Source: Enoplolaimus lenunculus (lineage: Eukaryota; Nematoda; Enoplea; Enoplida; Thoracostomopsidae). Taken from it: a DNA stretch of 64,000 nt. Shown here in pieces: positions 1 through 12,550 of the stretch. Position 1 is the first letter of the stretch. Each line of letters starts with the position of its first letter. The notes below the pieces were generated by a model. It made no database searches, was not told where the DNA came from, and saw only the letters and a program-made list of their open reading frames with translations. The stretch is from assembly GCA_030248215.1 (NCBI GenBank), contig JASANG010002540.1:1-64000 (forward strand). The letters run 5' to 3'. Made by a program: the position numbers and the translations under genes.

Positions 1-379
1 AGTTAATAACAGAACACTTTAACTCACTTTGAGTTGACTTGATTCTCACCGTGAATTGAGTTGACTCTGGATGAGTTGATTAATTAACTCAGAATGAATT
101 GAATCAACTCAAAACTCTGAGTTCTGATAGTCCTAACTCAGACTGCAGTGATTCAACGCATTCTTAGTTAAAATCAACTCACTGAGTTAATAACAGAACA
201 CTTTAACTCACTTTGAGTTGACTTGATTCTCACCGTGAATTGAGTTGACTCTGGATGAGTTGATTAATTAACTCAGAATGAATTGAATCAACTCAAAACT
301 CTGAGTTCTGATAGTCCTAACTCAGACTGCAGTGATTCAACGCATTCTGAGTTAAAATCAACTCACTAAAATTTACAGT
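1..379. mobile_element. F1 MITE, two tandem partial copies, left end outside window
   Basis: Two nearly identical units of about 184 bp (1-183 and 184-367) consist of GAGTTGA/TCAACTC motifs and end at 379 with the F1 terminus aaatttacagtg. The internal duplication suggests unequal exchange or replication slippage within the element. Confidence 0.75.
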
Positions 380-491
380 GAACATTTCTGAATAACCGAG
401 TGACTTATAATTAACAGAAAAACGTCCAAAACATTTTTAGACGAAATTTAACTTTTAGTAATGTTTTACCGCTAAAGGAGCAACACGATTT

Positions 492-605
492 AAGCCCGTA
501 GCCTTTCTAGTAAATTTTCAACCCTGCTTGCAAGTCAACAAACACCCTTGTATGTCAGTTCTGAAAATTTTCAGCGCCAGCTAGCAAGGTGAGTTGGCTT
601 GAAGC
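492..605. mobile_element. F7 element (cccgtagcc type), degraded
   Basis: Starts with agcccgtagcct, contains ttttcaaccctgcttgcaag and gcaaggtgagttggct, the conserved blocks of the F7 family seen again at 17539, 34001, 37308, 41078, 42208, 45250 and 46398. Confidence 0.5.
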
Positions 606-1460
606 TTGGATACGATTTCGAAACCCATTGATTCTTTTCTGACTGTCTCTCTGTGAAACCGTGTCAAAGATAAAACGCTAGTAGGATCGCCTTCGCGATT
701 CAAGTTTTGTAGGTACTACTCTCTAAATGCTTAAACTAACTTGATTTAAGATTAAGCTAATCCAGTAGTATTAAACTAACTTTCTAAATTAACTAAACTA
801 ACAGTTAGGATTACGCTTAAATTAATTTAATGTACTACATAATTTTAGTTTAAGCTAAGCTTAATGAACTCATAGATCGATCAAGTTCGCGATTCAAGTT
901 TTCCGTAGGTACTACAAAAGAGAGGTGGTAGGAATTAAGGCTGCTATTTTTTGCTTAAATTTAGGCTTAGTTACAGACTTAGTAGGCGTGCAATAGGAAT
1001 ATGCTGAGATACGCACTGTAACGCTCGCGAAATAACACTGGTCATCTTTATCAAGTTTTCCAGTTCTACTGTAACCCAATGAAGATTGTGAACGTACACG
1101 GTGCATGCAAACATTTACATTACGTGTATGACTGAAAAAATATATGTAAAAGTAAGTCAATCAGTTCCATGGTAGTTGGCATAAATACAAATGATGGTTT
1201 CAATTTTAGAAGTTTTTTCAAAAACCGTCCGCAAGTTTAAATACCGGAACCGGATGTCGATTAATTTGCCGGAGCCGGAGCCAGATATACGATGGTACCT
1301 TGATATATATGTATATGTATATATATGTATATATACATCTGTGTGTTTGAGCATACGGGCACAAGTAAAAGCTCTGAAAACAGTTTTATAAAACAACTGC
1401 GTATCCGAAAACTTAAGATAGAACTTCGTTCTACCGGAAGCTCTTAATCAACTTTATTAT
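606..1460. other. Non-coding stretch with a short F10-like fragment
   Basis: Poly-T and acttaa-rich sequence at 700-860 and ccggaaccggatg / ccggagccggagcc fragments at 1243-1290 that match the F10 family. A short TA/GT microsatellite lies at 1301-1335. The open frames here have no coding character. Confidence 0.5.
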
Positions 1461-1506
1461 AAGCCAAAAATAGATAAGCTTAATACTATTAATGAATAAC
1501 TAACGG

Positions 1507-1640
1507 TAGGGTTCCATCAGGAACTGAATTTTGCTGGAACAGGAACAGGAATTGAATTACTTTGCAGGAAACGGAACAGGGACAGGAATTGAATATTTGC
1601 ACGAATTTCGGTCGGAACAGGAATTCCGGTTTAAAACCTG
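1507..1640. mobile_element. F9 element (GGAATT/CCTGTTCC type)
   Basis: Begins agggttccatcaggaactga and repeats ggaacaggaacagg and ggaattccgg motifs. An inverted copy at 7938-8058 lies in the right arm of the fold-back; longer relatives are at 42718 and 54960. Confidence 0.55.
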
Positions 1641-2726
1641 AACTATTAACGGCAAAGGAATTGTGGTAGAATATAACAAATGGTTATATTAATAGAACGT
1701 TTGAAGCAATGTAGATGTACTATCACTAGTAATAGTACTGTCCTCACGTTTTTAAGGAGATTTCACACTGCGCCTTGGCGCCGTAGCTATAATTTTGGCT
1801 TGTTGTGCAGTAAACATTTTCAAAATCCAATCATTTCTGAACAAAATTGTGTTTGAAAGCGAAAATTAACTGAACGTTCTCTGCTTTCTATCCTGGGCTC
1901 ATATTCCCAAATGCATATAGCACCAATCATCAGTGACCATCAATAGGTGTTCAAACAGACGAACATTGACAATTGCAGATCTCAAAATTGGTGCAGAAGT
2001 AAACGCAAATCAAACGCGAACAATGTGTTGAATTTCGAACTTTAGCATGCGCTGGTTTCAAAGTTACAAGACCTATCATTAACTGATGATACATGCTACC
2101 CACATTTGAGAATATGGGTTCTGCAATATTCTTGAAAAATATCTCGGCCGGGGGGATTAATATGTTTACATAGAAAAGCGACGCCCCCCCCTCGTTCTGC
2201 CGCAAGTACTGACCCACAGGCTGATGAGCAATTGAAACTCCATAGCGGCGCCTCACGGAAATATTATATACAAAATAAAAATCAAAACAAAATAAATTAA
2301 AAAAACATATTTTACGAAAGCCAAAACAAAATAACTGTCAACCGCAAATGTGGTTGTGACGTAAGCTTAAGGGCTCACAAATAAACAACACAGTCTAACC
2401 TTTATGACCTCCATTCATTCACAATGTGGGCCCCTTGGCTGATTCCCCCGTAAACAACGGCGAAAAGACAAGGAACTGTATGAACGCTAAAACATAGAAT
2501 AGCGCAATAGGGTCGTTGTTAAGGCGTTTAAAATTCATATGCGTGAGATGGTAAGCTTTGTTACGTAAAGCTTTTGGACACCTTTTAGACCACGGAAGAA
2601 AGAATTGTTAGCTACGTTCTGATATTTGAATGCCATCTAGAATTAGATTTGAATTAATTATCTCGAACCGAATGTAAAACATTTGTAAATACAAATGAAA
2701 CAGAAAATATTCAGTGAGAAAGGGTA

Positions 2727-2975
2727 CACTGTAACATTTCATTGAGTTGATTAATCTACTACAGACGTATAGTTAATTTAGTTCTAAGTTAAACATTAAC
2801 TCCTTCTGAGTTAAGGTGTTTAACATTCCGATTTAAATTGATTCCGAACGAGTTGACTATTAATTAAACCAGATTGCATTGAACCAACTCAGAATAATGA
2901 GTTCTGATTGTCTTAACTCAGACTAGAGTGATTCAACTTATTCATAGTTAAAATCAACTCACTGAAATTTACAGT
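2727..2975. mobile_element. F1 MITE
   Basis: Terminal cactgtaacatttcattgag and aaatttacagt with internal gagttgatt motifs; mirrored at 6571-6835 by the fold-back, where a short insertion is visible. Confidence 0.75.
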
Positions 2976-3286
2976 ATTAATGAACCTAACTGTCAAATGC
3001 TTTATATCTTTGATGTATATGTTGCCAAATTCGTTTGCCAAAAAATTTAAATCAAATATGATTGCATAATCGTGCGTAAACATTGACCAGAAACAAAAAA
3101 CAGTTGCTTAAAATCAATCAAAAACCACAAAATAAATTTGAGATAAAATTTTGGATAATAAAATATGGCAAAAATTAATGTAAATTGAAGTAAGAAAAAA
3201 ATTTTAATTCTGTTCAATTTGAAAACAGCTGAATCTTGATAAGAACCCCGTTACAATGATGTAGGCAAAATTTCGTTTCAGATAGG

Positions 3287-3488
3287 GGCCTATGTAAAGA
3301 TCAGGGGCGGAACGTTTTTCTGTGGGACTGGAAAAGAGTAAGCTTACGATTTACATTATTTTGTTGCTTGGCTTAGGCTTAGGTTTAGGCTTAGGCTTTG
3401 GAATAAATTCATTTTTACTCTTAAGCTTAAGCTTTAGGCTTAGGAATATGCTTATAATACTGTTCCGCCTATGTTGTTTACATTGGCC
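3287..3488. mobile_element. F3 MITE with TTAGGC core (hAT-like)
   Basis: TIRs ggcctatgtaaagatcaggg and ctatgttgtttacattggcc around ttaggcttaggtttaggc. Copies: inverted at 5995-6187 and direct at 8376-8576. Confidence 0.75.
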
Positions 3489-3493
3489 TGCTG

Positions 3494-3925
3494 TACTGAT
3501 CCGAATAAGAGGGGACTTATATTTAATTGGACACTTTAGGAAGCACCCGCCTGTTACTTGGTTACGAACTGTTATTTATTTTTAACCCACGTTCCGCCGC
3601 CGTTTGTTATTGATACATCCGCTAATGCAACTATCCGTTGAATTAAACGTTCACTAGTCTTGTGTCAATAGCTTGAGTTATAATACAAGGTTATACTTAC
3701 GAATTTACTTTCAAAACTTAATTATGCTTTAAATTTCGAACTCATTGTATTTAGTGCTTTAGTCACTTATACACTACAATTGGGATAATTGACATTTATG
3801 GACTCTAATTAGGGTTTAGAGACTCTATCCGCTTACGTACTCTTATTAGTGATACGGACTACTATTGATTGGGACTCAGAATGGGGACCCCCTCTTATTA
3901 CCCCCTCTTATTCGGGTTACTGCAG
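3494..3925. mobile_element. F15 element (CCGAATAAGAG type)
   Basis: Ends tgatccgaataagagggg and ctcttattcgggttactg are imperfect inverted repeats about 430 bp apart. A second full copy lies at 21706-22126 in intron 7 of the DCX gene, and further copies lie in the other fold-back arm and at 8580-9012. Confidence 0.65.
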
Positions 3926-4197
3926 TACTCATTTTAGAAAATATGCTCAAAATACGTTGCATGGCTCTTCAAAACACTAATCGTCACGTATAATAGCTGT
4001 ACTGGTTCTAATGTACGCTAACCCACACACTTTAGGTTTAAGTTTCGAAAAAGACTACTATAAACCTAATAAGCTTAAACCTTTGACTAAATCTTTTCCA
4101 AAGCCTAAGTGTAAGCATTTTGCAGAAATATGCAAGAACTGCCGTATTTTGGCAAATGATAAAGTTCACCAAATCTCGTACAAACGGTTAAAAACGG

Positions 4198-4385
4198 GGC
4201 CTAGTGTAAAGAACAGGCGGCGGAACAGTATTATAAGCATATTTCTACGCCTAAGCCTAAGCGTAGAGAATGAGTTTATTCCTAAGCCTAAGCTTAAGCC
4301 AAGCAGAAAAATTAGTCTAAAAGCTTAAGCTTATTCTATTCTTGTCCAACAGAAAAACGTTCCGTCCCTGATCATTACATGGGCC
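4198..4385. mobile_element. F3 MITE, reverse orientation
   Basis: Starts ggcctagtgtaaagaacagg and ends gatcattacatgggcc, with cctaagcctaagcg core. Repeated at 9288-9472 and, degraded, near 5280-5405. Confidence 0.7.
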
Positions 4386-4814
4386 AAAAACGGGTACCAA
4401 ATATGTGAGAAGATATTAATTTTTGGTTGCAAATCTGTCTCGTTCGTAGATGCCCAAGTCGCTGTTTTTTGAAGTAAAATTTTTGTAATTCTTAACATTG
4501 TTTCTCACCAATATACCAACCCAACTACCCTCCTATTCCACAAACACAATATCCAAAGGACAAGAACGAGACGGGACAGGAAAGCTATAAGCGCAAATTC
4601 TATATTTCTAGAGAACAATAAATTAAAGAATATTAGAAAAGATAGAGAACAATAAAACGACCACGCGAACTAAAACGCGTATAGCAGTATAAAAACGTAG
4701 AAAAATATAGCAGCCAAGAAATGAAAGATACCGAGGAAGCTTCTACCAGGGCAACCGACGGGAGAAATTGCCGGGAGCCTAGCCAGAGCCGGAGGTCAAA
4801 GAAACTGTCGGAGC

Positions 4815-4817
<3 letters not shown>

Positions 4818-4858
<41 letters not shown>
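4818..4858. repeat. TA microsatellite at the centre of the fold-back
   Basis: About twenty TA units, flanked on the left by gtcggagccggata and on the right by its reverse complement tatccgctccgac, so the array marks the axis of the palindrome. Confidence 0.85.
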
Positions 4859-4862
<4 letters not shown>

Positions 4863-7800
4863 CTCCGACAATTCTTCAACCTCCCTACACTAGGCTAGTA
4901 TTTATACAGTACAATAAAGACTCCACCTCTATCTTCATATCTAGGCGCTATATATTTCCTAACCTTTAATACAATACACATTTAAAGTCAGTTAATGTCT
5001 CAATATCCTTGAAAATATTCATAAACAAAAAATTAAATGTCTCAAATGGAGAAAATAGAAAAAACTTGCGCTGAAAATAGCTAAAAATCCTGTCAAAACC
5101 CAGTCTCTCTACTCACAATTGCAACATATTAAGCTCCACTCCTGGAAAAAAGGATAGGATTGGTTATGGAAAATATGAGTCGATAAACAATGTAATTTAC
5201 AAAAATTACTAAAAACAGCGACTGGGTACGAACGATACAACCCAATATCTCTCACTGTACCCATTTGGCGCATTAAGATCAGGACGGAACTTCTGGGACA
5301 ATAAATAAGTATTTAGTTGCTATAGCTAAGCTAGCTAGAATAAACTCATCTATTTCGTAGCTAGGCTAGAAATATGCTATAATACTTTCCGCCGTAGGCC
5401 CCGTATTTAAGCCTGTGTGAACTTATCATTGCCAAAATACACATTCTGCATATTCTGCAAAATTACACTAGGCTTTTGAAATTTAGTCAAAGTTTAAGCT
5501 ATAGTTATAGTATCTTTTCGAAACTAAACGATTGTGGTACACTACATTAAACGGGTCTACTTATCTAACGTAAACGATTTTTTAGAGACCCATCAATCTA
5601 TTTGAGCATATTAGAGAGATAGATGCTGCAGTAACCCCGAAATGAGGGTAGAGAGGGGTCTGAGTCCCGATCAATAGTAGTCCTATACAGCTAATAAGAT
5701 TACGTAAGCAAAATGATCTCTAAACCCTGATTGATGTTCAATATCCCAATTTATAAGTGACTAAATACAATGAGTTCAAAATTTAAAGCATAATTAATTT
5801 GAAAGTAAATTCCCATTAGTATAACATTATATTAAGTAGTACAAGCTATTGACACAAGATTGCAGTTTAATTCGACGATAGTTGCGGTAGCAAAACATAG
5901 GAGTTAAAAATAAATAACAGTTCGTAACATAACAGCAGTGCCTAAAGTGTCCAATTAAATATAAGTCCCCTCTTCTCAGAATCATACAGCAGGCAAATGT
6001 AAACAATAGGCGGAACAGTATTATAAGCATATTACTAAGCCTAAAGCTTAAGCTTAGAGTAAAATAAAATTTATTCCAAAGCCTAAGCCTAAACCTAAGC
6101 CTAAGCCAAGCAACAAATAATGTAGATGTTAAGACTTACTCTTTCAGTTGCCACAAAAAACATTCCACCTAATCTTTACATAGGCCCCTATCTGAACAAA
6201 ATTTCCCTCATTCATTGTAATTTATTTATCAAGATTCAGCTGTTTTCAAATTGAACAGAATTAAAATTTTTTCTTTCTTCAATTTACATTAATTTTTGCC
6301 ATATTTATTATCCAAAATTTTATCTCATCGACCTTATTTTACCATAAATCCAAATTTTACCTTCTTCCTATCATTTTTTTTCCACATAAACACCTTAAAT
6401 ATTCCAAAATTACTAAACGTGGTTTTTGATTGATTTTAAGCAACTGTTTTTTGTTTCTGGTCAATGTTTACGACGATTATGCAATCATATTTGATTTAAA
6501 TTTTTTGGCAAACGAATTTGGCAACATATACATCAAAGATATAAAGCATTTGACAGTTAGGTTCATTAATACTGTAAATTTCAGTGAGTTGATTTTAACT
6601 ATGAATAAGTTGAATCACTCTAGTCTGAGTTAAGACAATCAGAACTCATTATTCTGAGTTGGTTCAATGCAATCTGGTTTAATTAATAGTCAACTGTTCG
6701 GAATCTTTTTTTTCACTCTTCCAATTTAAATCGGAATGTTAAACACCTTAACTCAGAAGGAGTTAATGTTTAACTTAGAACTAAATTAACTATACGTCTG
6801 TAGTAGATTAATCAACTCAATGAAATGTTACAGTGTACCCTTTTCTCACTGAATATTTTTCTGTTTCATTTGTATTTACAAATGTTTTACATTGGGGTTC
6901 GAGATAATTAATTCAAATCTAATTCTAGATGGCATTCAAATATCAGAACGTAGCTAACAATTCTTTCTTCCGTGGTCTAAAAGGTGTCCAAAAGCTTTAC
7001 GTAACAAAGCTTACCATCTCACGCATATGAATTTTAAACGCCTTAACAACGACCCTATTGCGCTATTCTATGTTTTAGCGTTCATACAGTTCCTTGTCTT
7101 TTCGCCGTTGTTTACGGGGGAATCAGCCAAGGGGCCCACATTGTGAATGAATGGAGGTCATAAAGGTTAGACTGTGTTGTTTATTTGTGAGCCCTTAAGC
7201 TTACGTCACAACCACATTTGCGGTTGACAGTTATTTTGTTTTGGCTTTCGTAAAATATGTTTTTTTATATTTATTTTGTGTTGATTTTTATTTTGTATAT
7301 AATATTTCCGTGAGGCGCCGCTATGGAGTTTCAATTGCTCATCAGCCTGTGGGTCAGTACTTGCGGCAGAACGAGGGGGGGGCGTCGCTTTTGTATTTTA
7401 AAATAATAATACCCCCGGCCGAGATATTTTTCAATAATATTTCAGAACCCAAATTATCAAAATTTGGTAGCATGTATAATAAGTTAAAGATAGGTATTTT
7501 AACATTTAAACAAGCGCATGCTAAAGTTCGAAATTCAACACATTGTTCGCGTTTGATTTGCGTTTACTTCTGCACCAATTTTGAGATCTGCAATTGTCAA
7601 TGTTCGTCTGTTTGAACACCTATTGATGGTCACTGATGATTGGTGCTATATGCATTTGGGAATATGAGCCCAGGATAGAAAGCAGAGAACGTTCAGTTAA
7701 TTTTCGCTTTCAAACACAATTTTGTTCAGAAATGATTGGATTTTGAAAATGTTTACTGCACAACAAGCCAAAATTATAGCTACGGCGCCAAGGCGCAGTG

Positions 7801-8105
7801 TGAAATCTCCTTAAAAACGTGAGGACAGTACTATTACTAGTGATAGTACATCTACATTGCTTCAAACGTTCTATTAATATAACCATTTGTTATATTCTAC
7901 CACAATTCCTTTGCCGTTAATAGTTCAGGTTTTAAACCGGAATTCCTGTTCCGACCGAAATTCGTGCAAATATTCAATTCCTGTCCCTGTTCCGGTTCCT
8001 ACAAAGTAATTCAATTCCTGTTCCTGTTCCAGCAAAATTCAGTTCCTGATGGAACCCTACCGTTAGTTATTCATTAATAGTATTAAGCTTATCTATTTTT
8101 GGCTT
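4859..8105. repeat. Right arm of the large inverted repeat
   Basis: Reverse complement of 1461-4817. The part nearest the centre (4859-6350) is strongly degraded relative to both the left arm and the third copy at 8106-10030, mostly by dropped bases, while 6480-8105 is nearly intact. Confidence 0.85.
6571..6835. mobile_element. F1 MITE (right arm copy)
   Basis: Mirror of the copy at 2727-2975; actgtaaatttcagtgag to gttacagtg. Confidence 0.7.
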
Positions 8106-10120
<2,015 letters not shown>

Positions 10121-10436
10121 GCGTGTGTTTATATAATATTAGTATTTTAATAGTTGTTTTTATTTATCATTAAAATAAATGTTTTCACTTCATGAGACTG
10201 TTTCTATCTCATTTTAATTGTCCAAGAAGCTTTAAATTTGTTTCCATGATTACTGTAGTCGCTTATAGCAACAAATTGTCGCGAAAAAATGTATGAATTC
10301 TGCAAATATATAATCGAAGTCATTGGCTGGATTAAAAGCTATCGTTTCCTTTCAGACAATCTGATTTGTTCATTTCAGTTCAACATTCTTCTGTTTAACT
10401 CTTGGTTCTAACTCTGTGACTCTTTCTCGCAAGCTG

Positions 10437-10787
10437 AGTACACGGCCAACAGGGTACATCCGAAGGTTTGCTTCCGGCCCGGGTCAGGCAAAAAATCGAC
10501 CTCCAGCTCCGGCTCCGGTAGGACACATATGCGGGAGGTTCCGGCAATTTCGGCAGTGAAATTATGCATAATTTTGCAATATTTAGTTGTTTTGTGCGGT
10601 GTCTTTCTGGCGCGACTTTAATATAAAATAAGCGTGAAACCAAAAGATTAAACAACACCAAACAGATATTTGCTAAAATTAGTGAATTAAACATCATTTT
10701 AAGTACTTAATTTCACCTCACCTCCGGCTCCGGCAAGTTTTGTTGACCTCTGGATCCGGTATTTTTCAGCCCCGGTTGCACGCTGAC
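10437..10787. mobile_element. F10 element (CCGGCTCCGG type)
   Basis: GC-rich ends (gcttccggcccgg ... ctccagctccggctccgg and cctccggctccggcaag ... ccccggttgca) flank an AT-rich middle with gaaattatgcataattttgc. A close copy lies at 46889-47222, in the same orientation with the same middle. Confidence 0.6.
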
Positions 10788-10965
10788 GGCCAATGTTACG
10801 TTTAAAACCATAACAGTAAATTAAGCGTTATTCCTACAAGCCTACGCGTAATGTGTATCTTTAAGCCTAAGTTTAAGCCTACAGAAAAATGTAGTGTTGA
10901 ATATAAACCTGCTCTTTTACAGACCCACCTGAAACCGGGATGACGGCCTAAAAGTAACATTGGCC
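10788..10965. mobile_element. F4 MITE with GCCTAA core
   Basis: Starts ggccaatgttacgtttaaaa and ends gcctaaaagtaacattggcc, with agcctaagtttaagcc inside. Confidence 0.7.
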
Positions 10966-11307
10966 GAGTTGAATATACTTTGAGCAATTTTGCGTAAACT
11001 ATGTTACACCTAATTTAAAACCAGCATGAGGAAAGCTTTGTACTCGAGCAATTATGGTAAAATGATTTCAATCCACAGGGAACGAACTCTGTCGGTTGGG
11101 CAGGTGGGAAGCTAGTCCGTCAGCTCAGCGTAGCGCGATCCGTTTAATGGTACAAATAATGGTTGTGCGGCACTTTGTAGTTTACCCACACGGCGGAAAA
11201 GTACTCTCCCTAATTGGCCCATGCATAACTGAGGACCTGTAACAGTAGTATAAGCATATTCGTAAAGCTAATAAACCTAAGCTTATAACTAAGCCTAAAC
11301 AAAACTT

Positions 11308-11563
11308 GGCCCATGTGTAGAACAGGGCCGGAACAGAGTAGTTTAAGCATATTCCTAAGCCTAAGCGTAAGCATATTCCTAAGCCTAAGCGTAAGCCTAA
11401 GCCTAAGCGTACGAATGAGTTTATTCCTAAGCCTAAGCCTAAGCGTAAGAATGAGTTTATTCCTAAGCCTAAGCCTAAGCAAAAAAATTAGTCTAAAGCT
11501 TAAACTGACTCTATTATATTAACCCCTCCGGAAAACGATCCGGCCCTGTTCTATACATGGGCC
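11308..11563. mobile_element. F3 MITE with perfect 8-bp target duplication
   Basis: TIRs ggcccatgtgtagaacaggg and ccctgttctatacatgggcc. The flanks are caaaactt on both sides, an exact 8-bp duplication. The core is cctaagcctaagcgtaag with gaatgagtttatt spacers. A fragment of another copy lies just left at 11217-11300. Confidence 0.85.
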
Positions 11564-11717
11564 CAAAACTTTTCTACTAATTGGAAACCTAAGTTTAAAA
11601 ATAATATTTACAGAAATTACAAAACTTGAATCAATCGCAATGCGATTTTGCTGGAAGTTGTAAATACTGTAGTGAACCGAATAAGATGAGATGTTTCGAG
11701 AAGCCGGTAGTGTACTT

Positions 11718-12371
11718 TAATGCGGGGTTCACGTTATAACCGGAGCAGCTTCGGACATAATTTGTTCCTATCAGACTATTGGGTATCATTTTGTCTGCTA
11801 ATAGACCCATATCGTATTCAAAAGTCGTATTTGTCTGCAATCATCAAATGTAGATCGCCTATTGTACATCAATATAATATGGTATTCGACATTTTGTCTG
11901 CGAATATCATATGATATATTTTCAAATGTCTGCATAGTTGAGGTAACATACCCAAATTGTCCTGTTGAATATCATATGATACAACAATTTGAAATTTGAA
12001 TTTTTGAATATCACGCTATGGTTCTGAGCGCGTTTGTGCCGGAAATGGATCCAGCTTGCTTTTGGTATTTGCCTCTGTCATTCCACATTCTATTCATTTA
12101 CAAGCACGTGAAGATTGCACTGTCCAGGTGAAAATCATATGATATTCGTTGTAATTTTGCAATATCATATGATATTCGCATAAATGTCCACTAGTATCAT
12201 GTGACATACCGTCTGTTGTACACAAAGAACACCTGAGAGCGGTGTTTTGTAGGTTAGTGTCATATGGCATCTGAGTAACGTCTGTGGACCCGATATGACC
12301 GCCCGAATTTTAATGTTGACGTCAAACCAACATGGCACAAACCGCTGTCCCGGCTGTAACTTGAATCCCGC
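11718..12371. mobile_element. F8 element with repeated ATATCATATGATAT palindromes
   Basis: About 27-bp imperfect TIRs (gcggggttcacgttataacc and the complement of ctgtaacttgaatcccgc). Inside, the palindrome atatcatatgatat or close variants recurs at about 11903, 11968, 12136, 12171 and 12196, separated by text with tttgtctgc. A relative lies at 62512-63150 and a fragment at 50607-50690. No coding capacity seen. Confidence 0.7.
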
Positions 12372-12550
12372 ATAAGCTGTCGCGATGTTCTGAAAGCAAT
12401 AAAAGAAAAATTCAAAAATTAGTTTTCTATCTTTTAAATTACGTAACTCAAAAACATTGCGTAATTATTACAAATAAATTACTATTAAAATCACTCAAAA
12501 TTGAAGAAACTTTTCATTCAAAAACGAAAAATATTTTTACTCATTAAACA
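12372..12550 (+). promoter_or_regulatory. Presumed 5' flank / leader of the DCX gene
   Basis: AT-rich 179 bp between the right end of the F8 element and the ATG of the DCX gene. The sequence just before the ATG (cattaaaca) has A at -3, a favourable start context. No clear TATA box or initiator stands out. If the promoter lies close to the start codon, the F8 element with its repeated CATATG/CATGTG boxes sits immediately upstream. Confidence 0.3.

Larger units (their letters stand above)
1461..4817. repeat. Left arm of a large inverted repeat (fold-back)
   Basis: The arm pairs with 4859-8105 in reverse orientation; 1461 matches 8105, 1921 matches 7645, 3019 matches 6527 and 3856 matches 5683. 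Identity is high at the outer end and falls towards the centre by many small insertions and deletions. It carries an F9 element, an F1 element, two F3 elements and an F15 element. Confidence 0.85.
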
